A stretch of 64,000 bases of DNA, taken from NCBI GenBank assembly GCA_019358985.1, contig JAHHIJ010000001.1, positions 186,001-250,000 on the forward strand, written 5' to 3'. The stretch's first letter is position 1. Each line of letters starts with the position of its first letter. The notes under the pieces were generated by a model. The model made no database searches. It saw nothing but the letters and a program-made list of their open reading frames with translations, and had not been told where the DNA came from. The translations under genes and the position numbers were made by a program. Below are positions 46,423 through 54,606 of the stretch, one piece after another. This DNA comes from Tolypothrix brevis GSE-NOS-MK-07-07A. GTDB lineage: Bacteria > Cyanobacteriota > Cyanobacteriia > Cyanobacteriales > Nostocaceae.

Positions 46423-47013
46423 TTAGCTGAGTGAATGTTTGCCAGCACTCCACCAAGACAAGGAACTAGAAGCCATGTCAAAAGGTGGTTTTTCTATATT
46501 CGTAGCCATTGTATCATTCCACTTGTTGTAAAAAGACATCATGGCAATTTGGCTGACAATCTCAGCGATAGCCTCATCTCCATAATGTTTACGCAGTTCT
46601 TCAAAATCTTCGTCTGTGACTGCATTGGGAAGCCTGTTAGCTTTTTCTGCAACATTGAGCGCTGCGCGTTCGGCATCGGAGAAACTGGGATGAGTCTTGT
46701 AATCATGAATGTTTTGAATCTTCTCCATCGGCAAACCATGCTTCAAAGACAGCACTGCACAATGTGAAGTACAATACATGCAACCAGCCGCACGAGAGGC
46801 AACATACATAACTAGCAATCTAAGTGGCATAGGGGTTTTTCCCTCTGCAAGCAAAACTGCGCCGGTTAATTCAACCACCGCTTTCATCACCGCAGGCTTA
46901 TGCCCCATTGTGAGATAGTCATTGGGGAGGAATCCGAAAAATTCCTCAAGTTGCTTGAACATTTCATCATGTTCAGCTAGTGAGGCAAGGGGTTTAGGTT
47001 CAAGTCTTGGCAT
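46423..47013 (-). CDS. AhpD/CMD-like alkylhydroperoxidase family protein
   Basis: 196 residues. The peroxidase core motif is present: SRAAGCMYCTSHCAVLSLKH with Cys78/Cys81 (CxxC) and His84. N-terminal NDYLTMGHKPAVMKAVVELT and C-terminal MSFYNKWNDTMATN are typical of the longer family members. Probably a thiol-dependent peroxidase or antioxidant protein. Starts after TGCCTCCTGTAATG-like leader, with GGAGG in a good position on the coding strand. Confidence 0.85.
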   Translation of the reverse strand: MPRLEPKPLASLAEHDEMFKQLEEFFGFLPNDYLTMGHKPAVMKAVVELTGAVLLAEGKTPMPLRLLVMYVASRAAGCMYCTSHCAVLSLKHGLPMEKIQNIHDYKTHPSFSDAERAALNVAEKANRLPNAVTDEDFEELRKHYGDEAIAEIVSQIAMMSFYNKWNDTMATNIEKPPFDMASSSLSWWSAGKHSLS

Positions 47014-47159
47014 GGTTGCCTCCTGTAATGTTTTTTAATATTTGCTAAGTCGATCATTGTTTGGATTAAAACCTTCCTTGCGGGTCGTGCTTATCAAGTC
47101 TAACCCACTGCCGAAATGTTCTCAATATAATGTGATGTATATATTATTAAAAACAAAGT

Positions 47160-47417
47160 GTGTCAAACAAAATTCCCAAGCAGATTTATATAGAACCGCG
47201 TCAAGAACATCTGCTAAAAGCGATCGCTCAACAAGCTGGTGTAAGTGAAGCAGAAGTTATTCCCTCGTGTATTGACCTTCATCTAAGTAGAATCACTGCA
47301 CCCCAGATTGATATCGCAGCATGGGAAGCGGAAAAAGAATTTATAAAAGAAATCAAAACTCGACCTGTTAAACTTGGATATCGAGATTGGCAGCGTGAAG
47401 ACCTTTATGAACGATAG
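47160..47417 (+). CDS. Antitoxin-like protein (ribbon-helix-helix type)
   Basis: 85 residues from a GTG at 47160. PKQIYIEPRQEHLLKAIAQQ and AGVSEAEVIPSCIDLHL have the strand-helix-helix layout of CopG-type antitoxins. The C-terminal RPVKLGYRDWQREDLYER is what accompanies PIN toxins. Its stop overlaps the ATG of the truncated PIN gene (ATGAACGATAG). The toxin is destroyed, so this antitoxin is an orphan. Confidence 0.65.
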   Translation: MSNKIPKQIYIEPRQEHLLKAIAQQAGVSEAEVIPSCIDLHLSRITAPQIDIAAWEAEKEFIKEIKTRPVKLGYRDWQREDLYER

Positions 47418-47511
47418 GGTTTTAATTGATACGAATATTCTGGTTTACATTTATGACCCGTTTGATACCGCAAAACAAGAACGTGCGATCGCAGTTTTTG
47501 ATCAATTATAG
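47407..47511 (+). pseudogene. PIN-domain toxin, N-terminal 34 residues, truncated at a miniature element
   Basis: MNDRVLIDTNILVYIYDPFD has the first PIN Asp. The frame ends at a TAG formed at the junction with an inserted element (47510-47583). Beyond the element the sequence does not continue as a PIN domain. Confidence 0.75.
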
Positions 47512-47583
47512 GACTTACGCACTCTCTACGAATTCTTGGCGGTTCGATAAATTAAGCTTTTTGACGATTTTTGCGTAAGTCCT
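47510..47583. mobile_element. 74-bp miniature element with AGGACTTACGCA ends
   Basis: Perfect 12-bp terminal inverted repeats AGGACTTACGCA (47510-47521) and TGCGTAAGTCCT (47572-47583). No coding capacity and no GTAGAGACG palindrome, unlike the other families here. Supplies the stop codon that truncates the PIN toxin. Confidence 0.85.
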
Positions 47584-47848
47584 GAATTAATTCGTTCTCG
47601 TCCAAGGAGCGATCGCAACTGTTGCGCTAAAATATATAACACGACACTGCAACAGATGCTTAAAGACGCGATCCAAGGTTGGCTTGAAGTTGGTAGCGAG
47701 AATGAGGAACTTGAAGCGGATAAACAGTTGATTGAATTATCCCTATGAAATCTGTTTCCGGCAAAGCCTTATGTAAAATTATGTTAATGCACAAGGCTCT
47801 TAACCTGATGCTACGCTAGCAGAAGATAACAGCAGAGGTGGGGTTGCA
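47584..47848. other. Spacer with a possible antitoxin fragment
   Basis: At about 47656-47748 a short frame reads MLKDAIQGWLEVGSENEELE and ends LIELSL. It resembles the C-terminal helix of a HicB-like antitoxin, but it is too short for a firm call. The rest is non-coding, ending with the ribosome site (GAGGTGGGG) of the next gene. Confidence 0.35.
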
Positions 47849-48121
47849 ATGAGCCAAGTTTTAACGCTGGAATTAAGCGATGAGATGTATACATTCTTAA
47901 AGCAACAAGCTGAAGTTGCAGGTGTATCCATATCAGAGTGGATAGCCACTTCTCTTGAACAACAATCCGGTTTGCAGAAAAAACAGCAAAATGAGGTAGA
48001 AAAAGAAGCTGCACGTCAGCGTTTCCGTCAACATGCTGGAAGTATTGACTTGGGCTACCCTACAGGAGTAGACAATGAAAGCATTGATACTGATTGTGTG
48101 ATGCTGTTAGCTTTGTGCTAA
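47849..48121 (+). pseudogene. Antitoxin gene fused out of frame to a PIN toxin remnant
   Basis: The first about 80 codons encode an antitoxin: LELSDEMYTFLKQQAEVAGV, then SISEWIATSLEQQ and IDLGYPTGVDNESIDTD. The last nine codons (CVMLLALC) are the wrong frame of the toxin fragment that follows. The ATG has a good ribosome site (AGAGGTGGGG). The antitoxin may still fold, but its own C-terminus is lost. Confidence 0.65.
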
Positions 48122-48204
48122 TGCGTGACCGTGGGATTAATAAAGCACTAACGACAGATCACCACTTTGAGCAGGAAGGCTTTCAGCGTTTGCTGCTACC
48201 TTAA
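48097..48204 (+). pseudogene. PIN-domain toxin, C-terminal remnant of 35 residues
   Basis: Frame 48097-48204 reads CDAVSFVLMRDRGINKALTT then DHHFEQEGFQRLLLP and stops. This is the usual end of PIN toxins, with the last acidic pair (TTDHHF). It overlaps the antitoxin gene in another frame, so a deletion has removed the antitoxin end and about the first 100 toxin codons. Confidence 0.78.
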
Positions 48205-48369
48205 TAGTCAAGTTGTAAAAATAACTAATACCATTTCTTTGTGAGGCTGCGCTTAATAACCCGACGAGTAAACTCGCGGCTACACGTACAAAGCCCAACC
48301 GACCTGGGCTAATTAGGCGCATCTTCATACAGAATTGGTATAAGGACACTCATAAGAGAGTGTCCCTAT

Positions 48370-48554
48370 TAGACATCTCCAGAAAACAATGTAGAGACGT
48401 AGCACTGCTACGTCTAATCAAGGGTTTGGGGCAACGCATAGTTCAATTCGGTCGATGTCTATTAGACATCTCCAGATTCATACGTAAAGACGTTCCGCCG
48501 GAACGTCTCTACAAGGGTTTCGGGTAACGCATAATTAAATTCGGTCGATGTCTA
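48370..48554. repeat. Two TAGACATC elements in tandem
   Basis: Two 92-bp copies, 48370-48461 and 48463-48554, separated by one base. Both have TAGACATCTCCAGA starts and GGTCGATGTCTA ends. The first has a GTAGCA palindrome whose right arm is altered, while the second has a GTTCC palindrome (arms ACGTTCC and GGAACGT). So the same outer frame carries different centres. Confidence 0.85.
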
Positions 48555-48702
48555 TTGATCTCAAACTAATCGCAAATTCAAAATTACTTGCCGTTACCGT
48601 TGCCATTAATAGTCACAATACGATCGCTAAGTTTTTCCGGCACCTCTTGCAAATGATCGTATTGCCAGTGGAAGGAACCGACGCCTAAAGTAAGCGATCG
48701 CA
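48553..48702. repeat. 150-bp duplicate of the 3' end of the EF-G-like gene
   Basis: Matches 49661-49810 almost base for base over 150 bp (from TATTGAT to GCGATCGCA) with only a few differences. The other copy includes the last about 40 codons and stop of the EF-G-like gene. Here it stops within the coding match and is non-functional. xisI and xisH lie between the two copies. Confidence 0.9.
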
Positions 48703-48788
48703 CTATTACTAAATAATGTAAGGCTTATAAAATAAGCTTTTCATCTTTATTGAAATTTTTTCCTACTCTGCGATCGCTCTCCCGATTT

Positions 48789-49112
48789 TCAAGCTATAGA
48801 AACAGACTGCGAATCCGGTAGAAAAGCTAGCACAATATCACGCTCAAGAATACCTTTATTAATTAAGTCCTGAGTAATTCCACATTCCATACCATCGTAT
48901 TCAATTATTACTTTCCCATTCTCAATAATTACATAGATCAGGTTGCCACGTACCCGCTTTCCTCTATCCCAACCAACCTGCATCAGAGCATAGCGATCGC
49001 GCATCTCGTCAAATATGACATCTAAGCGAATGTTACCGTGAGATGGGCGTAGTTTGGCATAATCACTAATTACCTGTTTGACGATTTCTCTGCTTGTGGT
49101 GATGGTATCCAT
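48789..49112 (-). CDS. xisI: XisI family protein
   Basis: 107 residues. Family pattern: DVIFDEMRDRYALMQVGWDR, then YVIIENGKVIIEYDGMECGI and GILERDIVLAFLPDS. XisI was named as a control factor for excision of the fdxN element but is widespread away from it in cyanobacteria. Overlaps the 3' end of xisH by 43 bp. No xisF or xisA recombinase in the window. Confidence 0.92.
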   Translation of the reverse strand: MDTITTSREIVKQVISDYAKLRPSHGNIRLDVIFDEMRDRYALMQVGWDRGKRVRGNLIYVIIENGKVIIEYDGMECGITQDLINKGILERDIVLAFLPDSQSVSIA

Positions 49113-49516
49113 TGGCTTACTTCCTTTTTCTCTAAATCTACAATAATTAGCTTTAAAGGTAGTTGAGCGATCGCTAGTTTTCCAATTGGTTCAGTAAATA
49201 TGTCGCTGTAGGTTGCTTCAGAAACAGCAAGATAAAGGTCACGTTCTGGATCGACTTGATTAAGTAACATGCGATATAGCGTATATTGACCAATAGCTTG
49301 CTCTAACTCAGCTACTTGAGATCGACCACGAAATTGCTTGATTTCAATGGCAATGTGTTTATTCCCCTGTCGAACTCCAATAAAGCCGCTTGCACCAAGA
49401 TCCACAAATAAAAAACGCTCACCATAGGAAATAACATAGGGATCGTCCGTAATTTCCCAACCGTCTTTGATAATTGCCTCTTTAACAGTTTCGTGAATGG
49501 AGTCTCTGGCTGGCAC
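49070..49516 (-). CDS. xisH: XisH family protein
   Basis: 148 residues. Starts MPARDSIHETVKEAIIKDGW and contains RFLFVDLGASGFIGVRQGNK and IAIEIKQFRGRSQVAELEQA. The fold is PD-(D/E)XK-like, with Asp in VDLG and the ExK in IEIK. Always paired with XisI, as here. Upstream sequence to the EF-G-like gene is short and holds a palindrome at 49632-49660. Confidence 0.93.
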   Translation of the reverse strand: MPARDSIHETVKEAIIKDGWEITDDPYVISYGERFLFVDLGASGFIGVRQGNKHIAIEIKQFRGRSQVAELEQAIGQYTLYRMLLNQVDPERDLYLAVSEATYSDIFTEPIGKLAIAQLPLKLIIVDLEKKEVSQWIPSPQAEKSSNR

Positions 49517-49631
49517 TTTATTCTAATTCTCCTCGGAATGCACGATTTTGAAGGGAGGCAAAGTTACTCATTGGACTACTCTATACCTCCCATCTGTCTT
49601 TCAAGTGACTGCCGCACCGGACTTTCAACCA

Positions 49632-49660
49632 TTAGCCCGGAACTTAAAGTTCCGGGCTAA
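49632..49660. repeat. Perfect 14-bp-arm palindrome
   Basis: TTAGCCCGGAACTT, A, AAGTTCCGGGCTAA. It lies immediately before the 150-bp duplicated segment and after xisH, so near a junction of the duplication. No T-run for a terminator. Confidence 0.85.
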
Positions 49661-49691
49661 TATTGATTCTAGACTAATTGCAAATTCAAAA

Positions 49692-51725
49692 TTACTTGCC
49701 GTTACCGTTGCCATTAATAGTCACAATACGATCGCTAAGTTTTTCTGGCACCTCTTGCAAATGATCGTATTGCCAGTGGAAGGAACCGACGCCTAAAGTA
49801 AGCGATCGCAACTCTACTATAAAGTCGTGCATTTCGGCTTGGGGCAAATAAGCTGAAATATTGTCCCATCCTTGCCAATCGTTTCTTCCTTCATAACCCA
49901 AAATTTGCCCCCGTTTACCACTTAAAAGTTGCAGCGCTTTCGAGGTAAAATCGCTGGGGGTTGTCACTTCCACATGCAGAATTGGTTCTAGCAAAATGGG
50001 TTCTCCTTTAGGTATTCCCGTTTGCATTGCTAATCGGGCAGCTTGCTTAAAGGCTTGTTCGGAACTATCAACGTTATGATAGGAACCATTTGTCAAAGTT
50101 ACCGCTACATCGACCACAGGGAAGCCTAAGGGACCATGTGTTAAAAACTCCCGCACACCCATTTCTACCCCAGGAATGTATTGTTTAGGAATGACACCAC
50201 CGACAATGCGATCGCTAAAATTAAAGCCTTCACCGCGTCCTAAAGGTTTAATATCGAGAAAAACATCGCCAAATTGTCCATGTCCACCGCTTTGGTGTTT
50301 GTAGCGCCCGTGAATCGATTCTACAGCTTTGCGGATGGTTTCTTTATAAGGTACTTGCGGCAACTGAGTTGTCATTGGTAAATTATACTTGCGGTGCAGT
50401 CTGTCTAAAGCGACTTGCAAATGTATTTCACCTTGTCCCCAAAGAATAACTTCGTGAGTATCACCGTGTTGTTCCCAAGCAAGAGATGGATCTTCTTCTA
50501 ACAACTTAGCGATCGCACTACTCAGTTTAACTTCATCGTTGCGCTTTTCGGGAGTAATTGCCAGAGCATAAACTGGTTCTAATTGTTCAGCTTTTGGTAA
50601 TTCTTTCAATTGGTGTGTAGAAAGTGTATCCCCAGTTTTGACATTTTCTAAACGGCTTAAAGCGACGATTTCCCCCGCATCAGCTACTTGAAGCGATTTC
50701 TGTTGTTGTCCCATGAGGCGATAAATTCCCCCAGCACGAACACCGTTGAGGAGAATACCATCTGTTAGTTTACCATGCCAAACACGCACTAGAGAAAGTT
50801 TGCCACCTTGAGGAGTGTAATAGGTTTTTATAACTTGCGCTATGGTAGTATTGCCTTTAAGGTCTTTTAAACGGCGTTCTGCGGTGGTTTCTGGTTCCGG
50901 TGCTTCGCGTAATAAAGCTTCTAATAAAGGTCGCACACCATAATCAAGTTCGGCAATACCAAAGAAAACAGGTACTACTAAATCTGCGCTTAATTCAAGT
51001 TTTAAATCTTTGAGAATTTCTTCTTGGGATGGTTCGATGTCTTCTAAAAGTTCTTCGAGTAAATGATCGTCAAAATTTGCTAAAGCTTCGAGCATTTCTG
51101 CTCGTGCTATGTGTTCTTCTTCTTTAAGAGATTCGGGAAACGGGATGGGATCGGCAGGTGCCCCCGGATGATATTGATAAGCTTGTTCAGTTACTAAATC
51201 GATAAAGCCGGTTAGCTGTTCCCCATTCATGATGGGATATTGATGTGCTACCAAAGGACGACTAGAAACAGCTTTGAGAGCGTGTAAAGTTTCTAAAACA
51301 TGGATATTTGCCCGATCCATTTTGTTCACAAAGACGATATGGGGTATTTCCCAATCGTCAAGGAATTTAAATAAAGGTGCTAGGGTAAGGACACGTTCGC
51401 GTATCGGTTCGCAAACTACAATTGCTGCATCGACTCCTATTAAAGCGTTGTAGGTTTCCTGGGCAAATTCTACCGAACCGGGACAATCAATAAAGGTAAA
51501 GCGAATATCGTTGTATTGGGTGGTTGCTGTGCTTACTTCAACACTCATGTGGCGATCGCGTTCTACTGCGGTACCATCTCCTATTGTACTACCATCTTTG
51601 ACATTGCCTTTGCGGGAAATTGCTCCTGTGACAAATAACAAACTTTCTAGTAATGTGGTCTTTCCGCTTAAATAAGGACCGACTATTGCAACGTTTCGCG
51701 AACCTGATTTTACTTTTTCGTTCAT
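49692..51725 (-). CDS. EF-G-like translational GTPase (divergent paralogue)
   Basis: 677 residues, about 20 fewer than standard EF-G. The P-loop is GPYLSGKTT (residues 16-24), unlike AHIDAGKTT of canonical EF-G. FIDCPGSVEF replaces DTPGHVDF, and NKMDRA is retained. The C-terminal domains IV-V have KHQSGGHGQFGDVFLDIKPL and TNGSYHNVDSSEQAFKQAAR. The P-loop and G3 changes place it in the EF-G-like group of unknown function, not the main fusA. The C-terminus ends in NGNGNGK. Its 3' end is duplicated at 48553-48702. Confidence 0.88.
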   Translation of the reverse strand: MNEKVKSGSRNVAIVGPYLSGKTTLLESLLFVTGAISRKGNVKDGSTIGDGTAVERDRHMSVEVSTATTQYNDIRFTFIDCPGSVEFAQETYNALIGVDAAIVVCEPIRERVLTLAPLFKFLDDWEIPHIVFVNKMDRANIHVLETLHALKAVSSRPLVAHQYPIMNGEQLTGFIDLVTEQAYQYHPGAPADPIPFPESLKEEEHIARAEMLEALANFDDHLLEELLEDIEPSQEEILKDLKLELSADLVVPVFFGIAELDYGVRPLLEALLREAPEPETTAERRLKDLKGNTTIAQVIKTYYTPQGGKLSLVRVWHGKLTDGILLNGVRAGGIYRLMGQQQKSLQVADAGEIVALSRLENVKTGDTLSTHQLKELPKAEQLEPVYALAITPEKRNDEVKLSSAIAKLLEEDPSLAWEQHGDTHEVILWGQGEIHLQVALDRLHRKYNLPMTTQLPQVPYKETIRKAVESIHGRYKHQSGGHGQFGDVFLDIKPLGRGEGFNFSDRIVGGVIPKQYIPGVEMGVREFLTHGPLGFPVVDVAVTLTNGSYHNVDSSEQAFKQAARLAMQTGIPKGEPILLEPILHVEVTTPSDFTSKALQLLSGKRGQILGYEGRNDWQGWDNISAYLPQAEMHDFIVELRSLTLGVGSFHWQYDHLQEVPEKLSDRIVTINGNGNGK

Positions 51726-52000
51726 AAAACCTCCTTTGCGGTGGCTTAACCAGCCGCATATGCAGATTTATTTGGGAATAAAAATCTTGATACACGATTG
51801 TTATCCCCTCTTTAATTTGTCATTATCCTTCTTTTAACCTAGTTAACAAAAAATCGTAGCTTGTTGTAAGATTTATCTGAAGAAAATTTAAGTTGTACAA
51901 ACTTTGATACAAATTTCCAAAGTTTTGTAAAAACATTGAGTTAAAACAAAACTTTTTGTGAATAAAACGTCACTAAAGGTGTTACGAGGAGCGAAAATTC

Positions 52001-52990
52001 ATGAGATTATCATTCTATAAATATCCCATAGGAAGGCTGATAAGTTTGATTTTGTTGGGTAGCGGGATTATCTTACCGTCTTTCCCTGCTTCTGGTACTC
52101 CTGTAGAGACGCGAAATTTCGCGTCTCTACAGGAGCGAAATTTCGCGTCTCTACAATTCCCTTCTCCCCTGAAGTTGGCGCAATATAATAGTAATCAAAG
52201 TGCTACAGATTGGTTAAATCAAGGCTTGCAGGCGATAAATGTCGGCAGAGTAGAAGATGCGATCGCTTCTTTTAACCAAGCAATTAAGCTAGACCCGAAT
52301 TTGGCACCAGCACATTATAATTTAGGGTTAGCCCTGCGACAAGTGGGACAATTACAACCTGCGGCAGATGCATTTTATCGCGCAACTCTAGTTGATCCTA
52401 AATTTGCTCCCGCTTTTGCTAATTTGGGGGGAGCGTTGTTGGAAGGTAATAATTTCCAACAGGCAAATGATTACTTACAACGAGCTTTACAACTTGATTC
52501 AAAGCTAGGTTTTGCTCATTATAATTTTGGTTTGCTGCGAGAGCAACAAGGCGATTGGGATAAAGCGATCGCATCTTTTAAAAAAGCAATGGAATATAGT
52601 AAAAATGCACCAGAACCAGCTTATCATCTGGGGATATCTTATCTTCAGCAAAACAAAGTTGATCAAGCAAAAGATGCATTTCGCAAAGCAGTGAAAATTA
52701 ATCCTAAATATTCCGAAGCTCATTACAGTTTGGGAACAATTTGGTATAACCAAAAGAAACCAAAAGAAGCTTTAGAAGCATTTAGAAAATCTGCTGAGGC
52801 AAACACAAATTATCCCAATGCTTATTACGGTGCGGGGTTAGTTTTTATGCAATTAAGACAATATCCGGAAGCTGCACAGGTATTACAATATGCCAGAGAT
52901 TTATATAATTCTCAGAATAATACTTTGTGGGCAAGAAATGCCGAACAATTGTTACAACAAGTACAGAATTTAAATTATCAACCCCGTTAA
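52001..52990 (+). CDS. TPR-repeat protein, exported, with repeat-derived linker
   Basis: 329 residues. A signal peptide covers about 1-31 (GRLISLILLGSGIILPSFPA). Residues 35-52 are translated from a double copy of the GCGAAATTTCGC palindrome and contain RNFASLQ twice. From residue 66 there are about seven TPR units (GLQAINVGRVEDAIASFNQA, GLALRQVGQLQPAADAFYRA and so on). Probably a periplasmic scaffold. The insertion keeps the frame and lies between signal peptide and first TPR, where it can be tolerated. Confidence 0.88.
   Translation: MRLSFYKYPIGRLISLILLGSGIILPSFPASGTPVETRNFASLQERNFASLQFPSPLKLAQYNSNQSATDWLNQGLQAINVGRVEDAIASFNQAIKLDPNLAPAHYNLGLALRQVGQLQPAADAFYRATLVDPKFAPAFANLGGALLEGNNFQQANDYLQRALQLDSKLGFAHYNFGLLREQQGDWDKAIASFKKAMEYSKNAPEPAYHLGISYLQQNKVDQAKDAFRKAVKINPKYSEAHYSLGTIWYNQKKPKEALEAFRKSAEANTNYPNAYYGAGLVFMQLRQYPEAAQVLQYARDLYNSQNNTLWARNAEQLLQQVQNLNYQPR
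52103..52154. repeat. Palindromic repeat inside the TPR gene
   Basis: One complete 28-bp GTAGAGACG-CGTCTCTAC palindrome (52103-52130) followed by a partial second copy (52137-52154). Total length keeps the reading frame. Confidence 0.9.
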
Positions 52991-53059
52991 GGTGCGATTG
53001 CTTCACATTGCGTAACAATAGAATTATTGGTTTGACTGGTGTCGTCGCAAATTGTTCCC

Positions 53060-53614
53060 ATGAGAATACAAATGTACAAGCAAAAGCGCCTCAAGAGTCA
53101 ATTTTTATTTGGCGATCGCTGGTTTGATCGACATGCAATTGTTCGCAACATGGAGGCTTTCCAAGACTTAATTGTTATAGTTCTGTGTTTGACTTTGTTC
53201 GTTGTGATGGTAATGCAGTTGTGGGGGATATTCACTGCCCTCACAACTGCATTAGACTATAAACATGTGACTTCCAAGATGCTATTTATCTTGATTCTGG
53301 TTGAGTTATTCCGATTGCTCATGGTTTACTTACAAGAACATAGCATTTCTGTCGGTGTAGCAGTGGAAGTCACAATTGTATCTGTATTGCGAGAAATAGT
53401 TGTTCACGGAGCGTTAGAAATTTCTTGGATGCAAACAGCCGCAATGTGTGGCTTGTTATTTATTCTTGGTACGCTATTAGTAGTGTGTGCGAAAACACCA
53501 CATATGGATTGCATTAGTGCTAGCACCAAATATTGTCCTATTAGGCATCGAGGAGGTAAAGAACATCAAAACGAATTCTCACATTATAGTGATGAAAATA
53601 AACCCATTGCATAA
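53060..53614 (+). CDS. PsiE-family membrane protein
   Basis: 184 residues from the ATG at 53060; a GTG at 53039 is an alternative. Four hydrophobic helices: AFQDLIVIVLCLTLFVVMVM, then TSKMLFILILVELFRLLMVY, SVGVAVEVTIVSVLREIVVH and TAAMCGLLFILGTLLVVCA. The pattern matches the PsiE (phosphate-starvation-inducible E) family, whose role is unknown. The C-terminal 35 residues are hydrophilic. Separated from the TPR gene by about 70 bp. Confidence 0.75.
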   Translation: MRIQMYKQKRLKSQFLFGDRWFDRHAIVRNMEAFQDLIVIVLCLTLFVVMVMQLWGIFTALTTALDYKHVTSKMLFILILVELFRLLMVYLQEHSISVGVAVEVTIVSVLREIVVHGALEISWMQTAAMCGLLFILGTLLVVCAKTPHMDCISASTKYCPIRHRGGKEHQNEFSHYSDENKPIA

Positions 53615-53930
53615 TAGACATCTCCCAAAAATATGTAGAGACGTAGCAGTGCTACGTCTCTATAAGGGTTTTGGATAGCGCATAATTAATTTCGGTCGAT
53701 GTAATTATGCAGCTATTCATGAGGTACAGAATATTGAATTAACCGCAGATGAAGATAGATAAACGCAGATGGACGCAGATAAGTAGTTTTGGGCGAATGT
53801 AATTCGCTACTACACAGGCAAAGTCCGCCTACGCGGACTAACACAAACATCTTGGCTTTTCAACCCACCTCCGTGGGTTTTGTTTGTGTAGCCGCGAATT
53901 ATATTCGCTTTTCAAACAACCTCTTAAATA
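53615..53930. repeat. Repeat-filled spacer
   Basis: 53615-53706: TAGACATC-family element with GTAGCA palindrome and a damaged right end. About 53742-53785: direct repeats of the type GATAAACGCAGATGGACGC. 53793-53911: a larger foldback with ends GCGAATGTAATTCGC and GCGAATTATATTCGC enclosing hairpins AGTCCGCCTACGCGGACT and CCCACCTCCGTGGG. No gene seen. Confidence 0.7.
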
Positions 53931-54000
53931 TAATTGAGCGATAAATCGCTCACTACGTTGTAGAGTAATATACAGTGTATCTATTTATGGGAGCAGAATT

Positions 54001-54405
54001 ATGGTTTTTGCTGGCAAACCACCAAACAATTTAGGTGTGAAGAATGGTAAATTAGCACCTTGTCCTAATAGCCCTAACTGCGTTTCTAGTCAAAGTTCAG
54101 ATGTCGGTCATGCAATTGCACCCCTGACTTACAACTCTACCCCAGAACAAGCGATCGCTAAACTTAAAGGTGTGATTCAATCTTTGCCTAGAACTAAAAT
54201 CGTCACAGAAAATAACGATTATTTGTATGCAGAATTTAAAAGCGCGTTGATGGGATTTGTCGATGATGTAGAATTTTATCTAGACCGCAAAGCTAACGTT
54301 ATTCAAGTACGCTCGGCGTCGCGTTTAGGTCAAAGCGATTTGGGTGTAAATCGCAAACGGATAGAGACGATTAGAGCTAAATATAATTCAGAGAAGAATA
54401 ATTAA
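54001..54405 (+). CDS. DUF1499 family protein
   Basis: 134 residues. Family landmarks: LAPCPNSPNCVSSQSSDVGH, then DYLYAEFKSALMGFVDDVEF and VRSASRLGQSDLGVNRKRIE. Conserved Cys pair in PCPNSPNC. No signal peptide visible in this start. DUF1499 proteins have no assigned activity; they are common in cyanobacteria and chloroplast-bearing organisms. Followed by GATAAACGCG direct repeats. Confidence 0.88.
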   Translation: MVFAGKPPNNLGVKNGKLAPCPNSPNCVSSQSSDVGHAIAPLTYNSTPEQAIAKLKGVIQSLPRTKIVTENNDYLYAEFKSALMGFVDDVEFYLDRKANVIQVRSASRLGQSDLGVNRKRIETIRAKYNSEKNN

Positions 54406-54445
54406 CCGCAGATAAACGCGGATAAACGCGGATAAAGCAAGATAT
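54405..54445. repeat. Short tandem repeats GATAAACGCG
   Basis: Directly after the DUF1499 stop: AACCGCAGATAAACGCGG, then GATAAACGCGGATAAAG. Same kind as at 53742. Confidence 0.7.
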
Positions 54446-54606
54446 TTAATCAACTTTTATCGGCTTTTATCATCGAAACTAGCTTTAATACGAACGGTAT
54501 TGGATTAGAGTTTAGCCGAAGTTTAATATAACTAACTTTAGCTAGAGGAAAGTTAATCACTTTCTGTGTAGCATATTTAATCAGTTCTTGTCACAAAAAG
54601 TGCATC

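Noticed and set aside
48789-49516. Part of an fdxN excision element
   Set aside because: No xisF recombinase or fdxN gene is in view; xisHI pairs are common elsewhere in cyanobacterial chromosomes.
52001-52990. Possible frameshift in the TPR gene at the palindrome
   Set aside because: The frame runs through without interruption; the repeat is a multiple of three in effect.
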